NCBI RefSeq assembly: GCF_001050195.2
Contig: NZ_DF967965.1
Location: 2,875,411-2,939,410, forward strand
Direction of reading: 5' to 3'
Origin: Anaerolinea thermolimosa
GTDB lineage: Bacteria; Chloroflexota; Anaerolineae; Anaerolineales; Anaerolineaceae
Length of the DNA: 64,000 nt
Positions 42,357-51,250 of this stretch are shown one piece after another (the stretch's first letter is position 1; each line of letters starts with the position of its first letter). A model generated the notes under the pieces. It did not search any database and had not been told where the DNA came from. It saw only the letters and a list, made by a program, of their open reading frames with translations. The position numbers and the translations under genes were made by a program.

Positions 42357-42992
42357 ATGTACAGTGTTCAAAAAGCTATTTTTCCCGGCATTCTTCTGGG
42401 GATGATCGTCTTGATCGGCCTGACGAGAATGATCGGCTCGGCCCAGATCGTGCTGGCTTCAACCGAAGAAGCGCCCGTGCTCCAGGCTGAAGCCATCCCC
42501 TTATCCATTGACGACCCCGCCCCGCCCGAAACCCCGGTAGATGCAAAGCCATCCTCCTCAGAATCGGCGGATGGAGAATGCGCAGTCAGCTCAACCTACC
42601 CGCAGGCGGTGCTGCGCTGGTGCTCTCTGATCACCCGTTATGCCGTTGAAGCCAACCTCGACCCGAATCTTGTAGCGGCGGTCATCCTGCAGGAAAGTGG
42701 CGGTAACCCTGAAGCTTATTCACGCAGTGGCGCAGTCGGATTAATGCAGGTGATGCCGCGCGATGGAATCGCCGCGGGGTTTCAGTGCATCAATGGGCCC
42801 TGCTTTGCTTCTCGCCCGGGCATGGCAGAATTGCTCGACCCCGAATTCAACATCGCCTACGGCACAAGAATGCTCGCAGGATTAATCCAGAAACGCGGTT
42901 CGGTGCGCGATGGCCTTTTTGCCTACGGCCCCATGAACGTGGGATACTCATACGCCGATAAAATCCTGGCCATTTATGAATCACACCGATAA
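42357..42992 (+). CDS. Lytic transglycosylase (SLT domain)
   Basis: 211 residues: N-terminal TM/signal (AIFPGILLGMIVLIGLTRMI), a Pro/Glu-rich linker, and a C-terminal SLT/goose-lysozyme-like domain with catalytic Glu in ILQESGGNPEAYSRSGAVGLMQVMP, then NIAYGTRML and YAYGPMNVGYSYADKIL-type motif. It cleaves peptidoglycan glycan strands to 1,6-anhydro ends, outside the membrane. The promoter at 42293-42321 favours ATG 42357 over an earlier GTG. It is convergent with the PP2C gene. Confidence 0.88.
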   Translation: MYSVQKAIFPGILLGMIVLIGLTRMIGSAQIVLASTEEAPVLQAEAIPLSIDDPAPPETPVDAKPSSSESADGECAVSSTYPQAVLRWCSLITRYAVEANLDPNLVAAVILQESGGNPEAYSRSGAVGLMQVMPRDGIAAGFQCINGPCFASRPGMAELLDPEFNIAYGTRMLAGLIQKRGSVRDGLFAYGPMNVGYSYADKILAIYESHR

Positions 42993-43005
42993 CCCGCAAG
43001 ACCGA

Positions 43006-44163
43006 TCAGGGAGAAGCCGGGCGGGTGTTGGTCGGCCAGGGAGTGATCGTCGCCCCATTTTCTTCAAAACCTGGCAGGGTCGATGAGGTGGCCAGCAGAG
43101 GCTGGGTGGGGGTCATCCCCCGGGCTGGCACCGGGGTTTCCATCGCCGCCGGTGAGGGGGGGAGCGTCGTTTGCACCAGAAGCGAGTGCGTGGGGGTCGG
43201 GGAAAGCCGGAAAGCTTCTGACTCTCTCCTCAGCCACAGCCACCCTCCAAGGATCGCCCCCGCGAGAGCTGCCACCAGCAATACCCCGGCACATCCGGCT
43301 GCCACCCAGCGCCATGCCGGGTTGCGCCGTTGCCGTGGGCGCGCAAGACGTACCTCCGCCGGAGCTTTAAAGGCCACCAGGGTGATGTTATCGTGACCGC
43401 CCCGTTCCAGCGCCAGGTCTACCAGGGTATGGCAGGCAGTTTCAGCGTCTCCCTGCTGAAATGCGGCCAGAATTTCAGCATCACTTACCAGGTCAGTCAA
43501 TCCATCACTGGTAAGGGCTACCGTATCCCCGGGCGCGAGTAAAAATCCCTGGTTAGCCTCCGCCTGGGCATCACTCTCCAGGTCGGAAATGCGAAGCCGC
43601 AAATCGACCTCTGGAGGGGTTGGAGAACCCAGGTATCGCCGGATGACATGCGCATTCGGATGCGTATTGGCCTCTTCAGGGCGCAACATACCGTTTTCGA
43701 TGGCTTCCTGAATCCAGGTGTGATCGGTGCTCAGACGGCGAATCTGGCCACCGCGAATAAGATAAACCCGCGAGTCGCCCACAGTAGCCGTATAAAGCCG
43801 GTTACCGATCATCCAGGCGCAGGCACAGGTCGCACCCATCCCCGCCTGTTCCGGGTTGTGTAAAGCCTGAATACGAATGGCCTCAGAAGCAGTTTGAATC
43901 GCCTCGATCAGGGTGGCAGGGGGATGATCGGCATGACTGCGCTCCACTACCTGGCTGATGATATTCACCGCCATCTCAGCCGCAATTTCACCTGCACGGT
44001 GCCCTCCAATGCCATCCGAGAGCACTGCCAGCAGAATGGGGCTGGGCCCCTCCGGGCCCGCACTGAAGGCAGCCACCCCGTACCGATCTTCGTTTTCTTT
44101 GCGCTTTCGTCCGGGGTGGCTGATAGCCGCGACCGGCACCTGGGTGTACTTCAGGCGAATCAT
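43006..44163 (-). CDS. PP2C-type Ser/Thr phosphatase, membrane-anchored
   Basis: 385 residues: PPM-family domain (about 10-250) with metal-binding motifs HPGRKRKENEDRYGV, AVLSDGIGGHRAGEIAAEMA, TVGDSRVYLIRGG, LTSDGLTDLVSD and GGHDNITLV; then a TM helix (about 285-310, LLVAALAGAILGGWLWL) and a Pro/Thr-rich tail (PTPTHSLLVQTTLPPSPA). It overlaps the FHA gene by four bases (ATGA). With that partner it probably reverses protein kinase signalling; no Hanks-type kinase is in the window. Confidence 0.92.
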   Translation of the reverse strand: MIRLKYTQVPVAAISHPGRKRKENEDRYGVAAFSAGPEGPSPILLAVLSDGIGGHRAGEIAAEMAVNIISQVVERSHADHPPATLIEAIQTASEAIRIQALHNPEQAGMGATCACAWMIGNRLYTATVGDSRVYLIRGGQIRRLSTDHTWIQEAIENGMLRPEEANTHPNAHVIRRYLGSPTPPEVDLRLRISDLESDAQAEANQGFLLAPGDTVALTSDGLTDLVSDAEILAAFQQGDAETACHTLVDLALERGGHDNITLVAFKAPAEVRLARPRQRRNPAWRWVAAGCAGVLLVAALAGAILGGWLWLRRESEAFRLSPTPTHSLLVQTTLPPSPAAMETPVPARGMTPTQPLLATSSTLPGFEENGATITPWPTNTRPASP

Positions 44164-46145
44164 AAGCTCTCGTCTACTTTCTCCACCACTGGCAGACGAA
44201 GCGGAGGAGCTTTGGTTAACTCAAACCGAAAAGCCACTCGCCCGATATGGATCAAATCTTCATGCTCCAGGCATCTCCCCGCGGCACCGACCGGCGCGTA
44301 ATTCACCCAGGTACCCGCCACAGAACCCTCATCGAAAATAGTGTAAGTATCCCCATCTCGAACCAGGCGGGCGTGGCGCTTACTCACCGAGGCATCGGAC
44401 AGCAACACCACCGACTGGCGGGCATCACTGCCAAAGGTCACCTCACTCCGGTTGAGCGGGATCAGACTCCCGGGGATGGGCTGTTCTTCCTCAGTCACCC
44501 GAATGAGGCGGGCTGTCGTTCCGGGTGCCGCTGAAGCCTTCGGCCAGCTTGCAGACTCAACTGCCGCCCGCCGCGTGCGTGGTTTCTCCTGAACGATGGG
44601 CACGGGCTGGGTAAGCGGGTCGGCCTGGCGGCGGCGCTCCGCCTGCCTGCGTCGGCTGCGGAGCCGGTTTTCGCCCAGTAGAACCAGCCCCAGCACCATC
44701 CCGGCTACCAGCACTGCCCCCACTGCCACCAGCCCCCGTCCCGAAATCCTCTCCAGCAGGTTCGTCGCCGGACGCGGGGCCACCACCACCTCTACAGGTA
44801 CGGCAATACTTGAGCCAGTCAGGCCCAGTACGTCCACCGCCTCAACGCGCAGGGTATGCATTCCCGACTCATTCAAAGTCGAAACATCCCAGACAAACCG
44901 GTCAAAGGGCGGAGCAGAGTTTTCCACCAGCAGGGTATCATCCAGGAACAGACGGGTGTTCTTTAAATCCCGCGGGTGACTGTCCGGGAACTCCACGAGA
45001 ATCTGCACCGGTTGCGCCACCGGCTGGAGAACCCATTCCTCACTTCCCTCAGGGCGGCTCCAGGTACGTTCCAGCCGTGATGGTGGAGCGAAAAAGATCG
45101 GGTTGGGTGGCTTAATCTCCAGGGTGTATTCCAGAGTCTGGGTTACCCCGCTCCACCCGGTACGCTTCAAGCCCACCGTCAACCGATGCACACCACTTTG
45201 ACGGGCGGTGGAGATAAAACGCACCGTGATCGCCCTGCGGAGGGGAGCCAGCCAGCTCTCCACATCGGGCATGGTATCGGGGCCAGCCACCAGGGTAAAC
45301 CGCCCTCCCGTGGCATCGGTGAGGTTCTGAAATGCGGCTGTATCGGGAGCAGCCGCATCCAGACTGCTGACGGGCATCCAGATAAAGACATGCACACCAG
45401 ACTGCTGGGCACGGCTCAACGCCTCTGCCAGCCCCGCTGTCAGAGAAGAACCGAGCGGAGGGGTCACCCAGAGGATGACCCGTTTCATCTGCGGATCAAT
45501 TTTCTGGTCTGCCGCCAGATCGAGTGCGGTCATCAGGCTGAAGAGGTTGGCCTCAGAACGGGTCAGGTCAGGCTGATAATCATTCAGCGCTTCAACCAGT
45601 TTGAGCGGATCGTGTGACCGGATCAATTGAAGCCCGGTGCTGGTTGAGAAGCTGAAATCATCCTGCCCGTCTGCGGGCAAGCGTTGAGCCCAGGCCTGCA
45701 GAGACGCCTTCAGCCACTCCAGCTGCGTCTTTTCACCAAAGCGGGTGTTCCATGCCGCGGCCGGGGTGATCGCCAGGCTAAACTGCAGGCCCGGCTGAAC
45801 AGCCTGCAGGCCCACTTCCTGCACGGGCCGCCCATCTTCCTCCAGAGTCAGGTCTCCGGGGGTCAGGTCAGCCAGAAAGTTGCCTTCCCGGTCGTACACA
45901 TCGAGGGCGAATTGAATGGTCGGGAAGTCCTCGGTTCTAAGGTTAGAAACCCGTAATCGCCCCACATCCCCGGCCTGGGAAAAAGCCGGTCGCGCCAGCC
46001 CGAGAACCAGGCACAGCACCAGCAACCCTTCCCCGAGGTAAAAAAACCACCTGGAGAAGAATCGCCATCCACTCCATTGGTGATGCCCACCCATTTGAAT
46101 CCTCATTCGCTTTCGTTGACCGGGCTCCTCACCCGGCTCTTTCAT
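44160..46145 (-). CDS. VWA-like/FHA-domain membrane protein
   Basis: 661 residues: N-terminal TM/signal (about 25-50), an extracytoplasmic part (about 55-490) with a VWFA-related opening (ALDVYDREGNFLADLTPGDL), but no canonical DxSxS metal site, a second TM helix (about 480-505, LVAVGAVLVAGMVLGLVLL), a basic linker, and a C-terminal cytoplasmic FHA domain (about 560-650) with FGSDARQSVVLLSDASVSKR and HARLVRDGDTYTIFDEGS, GTWVNY. FHA domains bind phosphothreonine. It couples an outside sensor-like part to an inside phospho-reader, and shares an operon with the PP2C phosphatase. Function inferred from domains. Confidence 0.85.
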   Translation of the reverse strand: MKEPGEEPGQRKRMRIQMGGHHQWSGWRFFSRWFFYLGEGLLVLCLVLGLARPAFSQAGDVGRLRVSNLRTEDFPTIQFALDVYDREGNFLADLTPGDLTLEEDGRPVQEVGLQAVQPGLQFSLAITPAAAWNTRFGEKTQLEWLKASLQAWAQRLPADGQDDFSFSTSTGLQLIRSHDPLKLVEALNDYQPDLTRSEANLFSLMTALDLAADQKIDPQMKRVILWVTPPLGSSLTAGLAEALSRAQQSGVHVFIWMPVSSLDAAAPDTAAFQNLTDATGGRFTLVAGPDTMPDVESWLAPLRRAITVRFISTARQSGVHRLTVGLKRTGWSGVTQTLEYTLEIKPPNPIFFAPPSRLERTWSRPEGSEEWVLQPVAQPVQILVEFPDSHPRDLKNTRLFLDDTLLVENSAPPFDRFVWDVSTLNESGMHTLRVEAVDVLGLTGSSIAVPVEVVVAPRPATNLLERISGRGLVAVGAVLVAGMVLGLVLLGENRLRSRRRQAERRRQADPLTQPVPIVQEKPRTRRAAVESASWPKASAAPGTTARLIRVTEEEQPIPGSLIPLNRSEVTFGSDARQSVVLLSDASVSKRHARLVRDGDTYTIFDEGSVAGTWVNYAPVGAAGRCLEHEDLIHIGRVAFRFELTKAPPLRLPVVEKVDESL

Positions 46146-46243
46146 TCCATTCGGCGCACCGATGGCGTGTCGGTGCCCATGGGGGGCGGCTTCTCCATCC
46201 TCTTCTCTTTACCATCGCAGGGATGCATCCCTGGAGACCGGTG

Positions 46244-47254
46244 TTACTCGTAATGAAGAACCCGGTCACGAATCTCGGCCCATTTCAGAGCATCTGCAAT
46301 AGCCTGCTCAATCGAGAGCTTTGCCTTCCAGCCCAGCAAACGCAGCGCGGTATCGGCATTGGCATAAGCACCGGCTACATCACCAGGGCGTGGAGGCTTT
46401 TCCACTTTATTAATGGGCTTCCCGTATACCCTTTCGAAAGCCTCCACCAGCTCTCGCACGGTCACACCACGCCCTGTACCCAGGTTAATCACCACATAAG
46501 ACTGCCCACCACCCAGCCGTTCGAAAACCTGATCAAACTGTTCCACGGCCATCACATGCGCCTCGGCCAGATCCCACACATGAATGTAATCACGAATACC
46601 CGTGCCATCCCGGGTGGGCCAAGTAGTGCCGGTGATCTCAAAAGCCGGCTGCAGGCCACGCGCTGTGTTGACCAGTTTACCCAGCACCAGAGATGGGTTG
46701 CGCACCTGAAGCCCTGAGCGCATCTTCGGATCAGCCCCGATGGGATTGAAGTAGCGCAGCGCGATCCCTTTCATACCGTAAGCATGACAAAAATCCTGCA
46801 GGATCATCTCCATCATGTATTTGGTACGTGCGTATGGACTGCCCGGACGAAGCGGAGAATCTTCTCTTACCATGAAACCCGGCACCGTATCATACACCGA
46901 GGCAGAAGAGCTGAAAACCACTCGATTGCATCCCAGCCGGTTGAGCGTGCGGAAGAGCACCAGCGATTTAGCCACATTCTCAGTGTAATATTCGTAAGGT
47001 TTCTCCACCGATTCGGGCACAATGATCAATGCCGCGCAGTGAATGGCGGCGACAATATCAGGGTGTTCCTGGAAAATCCGCTCCAGCCCGGCCACGTTGG
47101 CAATATCATCCTGATAGAAGATACGCCCGCGGGTAAATTCCACCCGCCCGGTGACCAGGTTATCGAGGATGATCGGCGTGTGGCCACTGTCTTCCAGCGC
47201 TGAACAGATGGTACTTCCAATGTAACCGGCTCCGCCGGTGACTAAAACTTTCAT
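46244..47254 (-). CDS. galE: UDP-glucose 4-epimerase
   Basis: 336 residues. Extended SDR with NAD motif TGGAGYIGS at the N-terminus, catalytic Ser region FSSSASVYD and YARTK (Tyr and Lys), and the substrate-binding YFNPIGAD and PTRDGTGIRDYIHVWDLAEAH blocks that mark GalE. It interconverts UDP-glucose and UDP-galactose, supplying sugar donors for the nearby transferases or for galactose use via the GH42 enzyme. Stop precedes a 98-bp gap before the FHA gene; its start overlaps the downstream end of the GT-C-like gene by four bases (ATGA). Confidence 0.95.
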   Translation of the reverse strand: MKVLVTGGAGYIGSTICSALEDSGHTPIILDNLVTGRVEFTRGRIFYQDDIANVAGLERIFQEHPDIVAAIHCAALIIVPESVEKPYEYYTENVAKSLVLFRTLNRLGCNRVVFSSSASVYDTVPGFMVREDSPLRPGSPYARTKYMMEMILQDFCHAYGMKGIALRYFNPIGADPKMRSGLQVRNPSLVLGKLVNTARGLQPAFEITGTTWPTRDGTGIRDYIHVWDLAEAHVMAVEQFDQVFERLGGGQSYVVINLGTGRGVTVRELVEAFERVYGKPINKVEKPPRPGDVAGAYANADTALRLLGWKAKLSIEQAIADALKWAEIRDRVLHYE

Positions 47255-49314
47255 GGGGTTTCCTCCTCGGTAGATTCTTGAACAGGTTCCTGCCTGGGCT
47301 CATCACAGCGCAAGGCCTGCTTAACCGATTGTACCGCAGCATCGCGTTCCGGGCTGAACGGAACTTCAGCCGCAATACGCTCCCAGAGGCGGCAGGTCAA
47401 CACCTCATACACCGGGGCAATCCCGGCGGCCAGACGGGTTTGCTCCAGCGCTCGTTCCCAGTCACCGGTATGGGCATAAGCCTCGATGAAAGGAAAGCGC
47501 TCCAGCGGATCATTGGGATAATCACCAAGCGCAAAACCTGCCTCTCCCAGTGCCACAACCTGCGCCCAGTCACCCATCTGACGTGCCAGGTCGGCCTTTT
47601 CAAAATAATAACACCAGTTCTGGTTACTCTGGGTGCCAAAAAGGGCCGGCGGCAGGTAAGGTTCACCTTCAGCCAGAATGGCCTCAGTGCCCGCCAGGGG
47701 CAAAGCCTTTCGAAGATATTTTGGCAGGGTGTAGTTGCCTTCTTCTACAAACGGGTCGATAACCCGTAAACAGGCCGGGGGATTGTAATAAAAGGCTACT
47801 GCCAGCGAGGTGTTTCCCTGATAGGTAGCCGCCAGATAATCCAGTTCAAGAGGCAGGTTTTTTTCCAGTGCGGGAAGATTAATCCCCAGACGGATGGAAG
47901 GATAGTACAGCACATACCTCATCTGCCGGGTGCGGTTATCGGGCGCATAGACCCAGTTGAGCGCTGCGGTAAGCGAATTATCGGAATAATGACGCACCGG
48001 CAATTCATTGGAGAGCAGCACCGCACCCGGTTTCAGGCCGGGCATCCGCCACGACATCTGCCAGAACATCCGCTGCATCACGTTCCAGTCGCGGATATAC
48101 ACAATGGCCTGCTGGTATTGATACCCCACACAAAAGCCCAGAGGCACCGCCAGCAGAATCACCCGAACCCAGCGTGGAAGGGGCGGCAAATAGAGCAGAC
48201 CCAGGGTAACCAGCGCCGCACCCAGCATAAAGGACAGGTTAAGCCGGTCAAAATGGAAAGTGAGCCGCAGGGGTAAATCAGCCATCCAGGCGGGCACGCC
48301 CCCCACCAGCAAACAAAACAGACCGATCCACAGTGGTTGCGGGAACCACGAACGTTGATCTTCATCCATTCCTTGCCGGCGAGTAAGCCAGGCAACCCCC
48401 AGCACACTCACCGCTCCGGCTGCAACCACCCCCCAGAAGACGCGCATCAGGTTGGGGGTTAACTCTTCGTGGGTTGGAATGTGAAAAGCATTCTGCCACA
48501 CCTGCACGGTGGTGAACCAGGCGTCATGAACCACCCTTCCGGCCAGATGAGTCAACGCTCGGAGTGGGTCAGCCTGGATCATATCCAGCAGAACCGTGTC
48601 ATAAACGGCGGAGTGGAAGAAAAACAAGCGCCAGAGGCTTACCCCCAGGAAGTTGACCATCCCGGGCAACCAGGCAAGGAAAGTCTGCTTGAAGCGAGAG
48701 GAAGATGATCCAAACGGAAGCCTGCCGCCGTCGCCCAGAACCACCCAGATCAGCAAGGGGCGCACCAGTTCCAGGAAGAACCAGTATTCCATGCACAGCA
48801 AATTCATCAGCCCGAGGGCCCAGGCCAGCCCCGAAGAAAGCCAGAAACGCCGCGGATGCCGCAGGGCATCTACCGTGAGCGCGAGTGAGGCCAAGAATGC
48901 CGAGAGGACGATCATGAAATGGCTGTACACCAGCGAGATGAACTGCTGGCTGAACCCCGGATAGACCAGCACAAACGCTGCCGTCCAGAGGGCAAAATCG
49001 CGGCGGCGCGGCCAGACAAGCCGTAAAAGCCACCAGAGCGCCAGCCCACTCACCCAGCGCCAGAAGATGGCAAACGCCTGCCAGGCCACCACATGCGTGC
49101 CCAGAAGCGGGGTGGTTATGCGGTAAAGCAAGCCCCAGATTGGCCGGTTGGTCGAAAAGTATCGCGCCAGCCCCTCACTGCCGTATGTGCGGGCAATCCA
49201 GCCGATGGGAAAGTCATCCCAGTACCAGCCCATACGCCAGGCCCACAGAGCATAAGCCAGCACGCACAACCCGAGTAGAAATGCGGGGGGCAGCAGGGAG
49301 CGCAGGCGTTTCAT
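47251..49314 (-). CDS. Large multi-span membrane protein, GT-C-like
   Basis: 687 residues: about 11 membrane helices in the first 420 residues, then a soluble C-terminal part (about 430-687) with TPR-like helices (YYFEKADLARQMGDWAQVVALGE, YAHTGDWERALEQTRLAAGI). The first loop reads RMGWYWDDFPIGWIARTYG; an acidic DD after the first helix is typical of GT-C transferases. It is sandwiched between galE and a polyprenyl-phosphate sugar transferase, each overlapping by four bases, which suggests it puts the sugar from a polyprenyl-phosphate donor on an external acceptor. Family not firmly recognised. Confidence 0.68.
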   Translation of the reverse strand: MKRLRSLLPPAFLLGLCVLAYALWAWRMGWYWDDFPIGWIARTYGSEGLARYFSTNRPIWGLLYRITTPLLGTHVVAWQAFAIFWRWVSGLALWWLLRLVWPRRRDFALWTAAFVLVYPGFSQQFISLVYSHFMIVLSAFLASLALTVDALRHPRRFWLSSGLAWALGLMNLLCMEYWFFLELVRPLLIWVVLGDGGRLPFGSSSSRFKQTFLAWLPGMVNFLGVSLWRLFFFHSAVYDTVLLDMIQADPLRALTHLAGRVVHDAWFTTVQVWQNAFHIPTHEELTPNLMRVFWGVVAAGAVSVLGVAWLTRRQGMDEDQRSWFPQPLWIGLFCLLVGGVPAWMADLPLRLTFHFDRLNLSFMLGAALVTLGLLYLPPLPRWVRVILLAVPLGFCVGYQYQQAIVYIRDWNVMQRMFWQMSWRMPGLKPGAVLLSNELPVRHYSDNSLTAALNWVYAPDNRTRQMRYVLYYPSIRLGINLPALEKNLPLELDYLAATYQGNTSLAVAFYYNPPACLRVIDPFVEEGNYTLPKYLRKALPLAGTEAILAEGEPYLPPALFGTQSNQNWCYYFEKADLARQMGDWAQVVALGEAGFALGDYPNDPLERFPFIEAYAHTGDWERALEQTRLAAGIAPVYEVLTCRLWERIAAEVPFSPERDAAVQSVKQALRCDEPRQEPVQESTEEETP

Positions 49315-50303
49315 GCTTCGGCGGTGTCCTCCCGGGCAGGAACAGCTTTACGAATAATATACACGGGCCGCCGCTTGACTTCCTGGAAGATATACCCAAT
49401 ATAAATACCGATAAAACCGAGCAGGATCATCAGAATGCCGCTGACCACCAGAATCACAAACATAAGCGAGCTCCATCCAGGCTCCAGCTGGGCGCGCTGC
49501 CCACTGAGCCAGAGACTGAGCACATACACCATCTCCACCAGCGCCAGAAAGAGCATCAGCCCTCCCATGGAAAGGCCAATGTACAGCGGCACCAGCGAAA
49601 AAGAGAAGATGGCATCCCGCGCCAGGCGAAGCATTTTCTTCAGTGTGTACTTCGATTTCCCCGCAATCCGCTGCGGAGGCTGGTAAGGGAGGATCACCGT
49701 GCGAAAACCGATCCACGAAACCATTCCCCGTAGAAAACGGTGATATTCACGCATCCCCCGCAGAGCATCCAGGGCAGGGCGCGCCAGCAGGCGGAAGTCA
49801 GCCCCTCCGGGAAGAACCCGGGTCTCTCCGATGCGGTTGATCAGCCGGTAAAACTGGGCCGAAGTCCAGCGTTTAAATCCCGATTCATCCTCCGTATCCG
49901 CGCGCTGGGTAAGCACCACCTCATACCCGGCTTCTGCCAGCCGGAGCATTTCGGGGATCAGGGCGGGCGGGTGCTGGCCATCTCCATCCAGGCTGATAAC
50001 ATAATCCCCCTCAGCGGCATCCAGCCCGGCGCTCAGAGCAGCCTGGTGACCAAAATTGCGGCTCAACTCCAGCGTGCACACCCGCCGGTCGGCCTGCTGA
50101 ATTTCTTTCAGGCGCTCAGCGGTGCCATCGGTGGAGCCATCGTTGACGTAATAGATCCGAAAACGATAAGGCAACCTGTCGATCTGCTCGCAGAGAAGGC
50201 GGTGAAACGCAGGCAATGCCTCTTCTTCGTTATATACGGGTACAACAATACCCACAAGAGGAACTTCGTGAAGATGCGTTGATTCGGACAAGGGTAAACT
50301 CAC
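49311..50303 (-). CDS. Polyprenyl-phosphate glycosyltransferase, DPM1/GtrB-type (GT2)
   Basis: About 330 residues. GT-A domain with VGIVVPVYNEEEALPAF, YYVNDGSTDGT, SRNFGHQAALSAGLDAAEGD, SLDGDGQHPP (DxD-type) and QRADTEDESGFKRW, then two C-terminal TM helices (IGLSMGGLMLFLALVEMVYV, LMFVILVVSGILMILLGFI). It charges polyprenyl phosphate with a sugar for GT-C enzymes such as its neighbour at 47251. I place the start at the GTG at 50303, since family members begin close to the VPVYNEE motif and it has GGAAG upstream; ATGs at 50342 and 50357 are alternatives, and anything further upstream overlaps the divergent peroxiredoxin gene. Confidence 0.85.
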   Translation of the reverse strand: MSLPLSESTHLHEVPLVGIVVPVYNEEEALPAFHRLLCEQIDRLPYRFRIYYVNDGSTDGTAERLKEIQQADRRVCTLELSRNFGHQAALSAGLDAAEGDYVISLDGDGQHPPALIPEMLRLAEAGYEVVLTQRADTEDESGFKRWTSAQFYRLINRIGETRVLPGGADFRLLARPALDALRGMREYHRFLRGMVSWIGFRTVILPYQPPQRIAGKSKYTLKKMLRLARDAIFSFSLVPLYIGLSMGGLMLFLALVEMVYVLSLWLSGQRAQLEPGWSSLMFVILVVSGILMILLGFIGIYIGYIFQEVKRRPVYIIRKAVPAREDTAEA

Positions 50304-50446
50304 AAGGGCTTCCGATTTTCTCCAAGTATAACGCAAAATCATCGTTGAACGGGTCATCGCCCTGGCCTCTGAGAGAGTCCCTCGCTTTCCTTCTGAGCAT
50401 TGACCAGTTAAGGTAGAATAAAACCGGTTACTGGAGGTGCCATAAC

Positions 50447-51199
50447 ATGTCGCTTCAAATCGGCCAGATGGCCCCTGATTTCTCCCTTCCTTCCCACCTG
50501 GGTAAAAATATTCGTCTGCAAGACTTACGCGGCCGCAATGTGGTGCTGGCGTTCTTTCCACTCGCCTGGACACCGATATGAACCAGCCAGATCCCATCGT
50601 ATGAAGCCGAAATGGCCTCATTCGTGGGATTGAATACCCAGGTTCTGGGTATCAGTGTAGACCATGTGCCCTGCCTGAAGGCCTGGGCCGATCACCTTGG
50701 CGGAATCAGCTACCCTCTGTGTTCTGACTTCTGGCCCCATGGCGAGGTGGCCCGCTGTTACGGCGTATTACGCCCCGATGGATGTTCCGAACGCGCCCTG
50801 TTTGTCATCGACCGTGAGGGTATCCTCCGTTATATCGACATCCATGATTTCAACCAGCAGCCCGATAACGATGAACTGCGAGCTGTGCTCCGACAGATTG
50901 ACCCCGAAGCCGCGCTCCGGTACGATTCCCGGCCCGCGCAAGAAGAGCCCCCTCTTCCCCGTGAAGGTGTCGTCATGTATTGCACCCCGTGGTGCGATGA
51001 CTGTAAACGGGCGCGTTCCTGGCTCCGGCAGCTGGGAATTTCATACACAGAAGTAGACATCAGCCGCAGTCAGCGCGGCGCCGCACAGGTGCGTAGCTGG
51101 GCTAACGGTAACCTCACCACCCCGACCTTTGAGATTCACGGAAGGGTGATCGTCGATTTCGACATCGACCAGTTGAAACAGGCCCTCAACCTGGCCTGA
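50447..51199 (+). CDS. Selenocysteine peroxiredoxin fused to glutaredoxin (TGA = Sec45)
   Basis: 250 residues if the in-frame TGA at 50579-50581 is read as selenocysteine. ATG 50447 has CTGGAGGTG upstream. Residues 1-160 are an AhpC/TSA-type peroxiredoxin: [12 protein letters not shown], then [19 protein letters not shown], giving the catalytic motif P38xxxT42xxU45 with TGA exactly where the peroxidatic Cys codon (TGC/TGT) belongs; the active-site Arg is R116 (SERALFVID). Residues about 172-250 are a glutaredoxin with C183-x-x-C186 ([10 protein letters not shown]). A hairpin at 50598-50624 meets the bacterial SECIS pattern. It should reduce peroxides with its own attached electron donor. A conventional call would start at ATG 50612 and lose the active site. 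A nonsense mutation is the alternative, but unlikely at this exact codon with the rest of the frame intact. Confidence 0.88.
50598..50624 (+). promoter_or_regulatory. Bacterial SECIS-like hairpin in peroxiredoxin mRNA
   Basis: CGTATGAAGCC / GGCCTCATTCG pair (nine Watson-Crick pairs, T-T and A-C mismatches) around a GAAAT loop at 50609-50613. The loop begins 28 bases after the TGA. It has a G as its first base. These match the usual bSECIS rules (apical loop 3-14 nt with an early G, 16-37 nt from the UGA). It would bind SelB. Confidence 0.72.
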
Positions 51200-51210
51200 A
51201 TTTCCCGAAT

Positions 51211-51243
51211 CAAAAACCGGTGGTTGTTTACCACCGGTTTTTG
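51211..51243. terminator. Bidirectional terminator after peroxiredoxin
   Basis: Perfect 14-bp stem CAAAAACCGGTGGT / ACCACCGGTTTTTG with a TGTTT loop; A- and T-rich arms supply T-tracts in both directions, serving the peroxiredoxin gene and the convergent aldo/keto reductase gene. Confidence 0.88.
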
Positions 51244-51250
51244 AATGATC

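Noticed and set aside
50579-50581. TGA in the peroxiredoxin as an ordinary nonsense mutation or sequencing error
   Set aside because: It falls exactly on the catalytic Cys codon, where a Sec codon is expected, and the remaining frame, including the fused glutaredoxin, is intact. Kept as the alternative explanation only.
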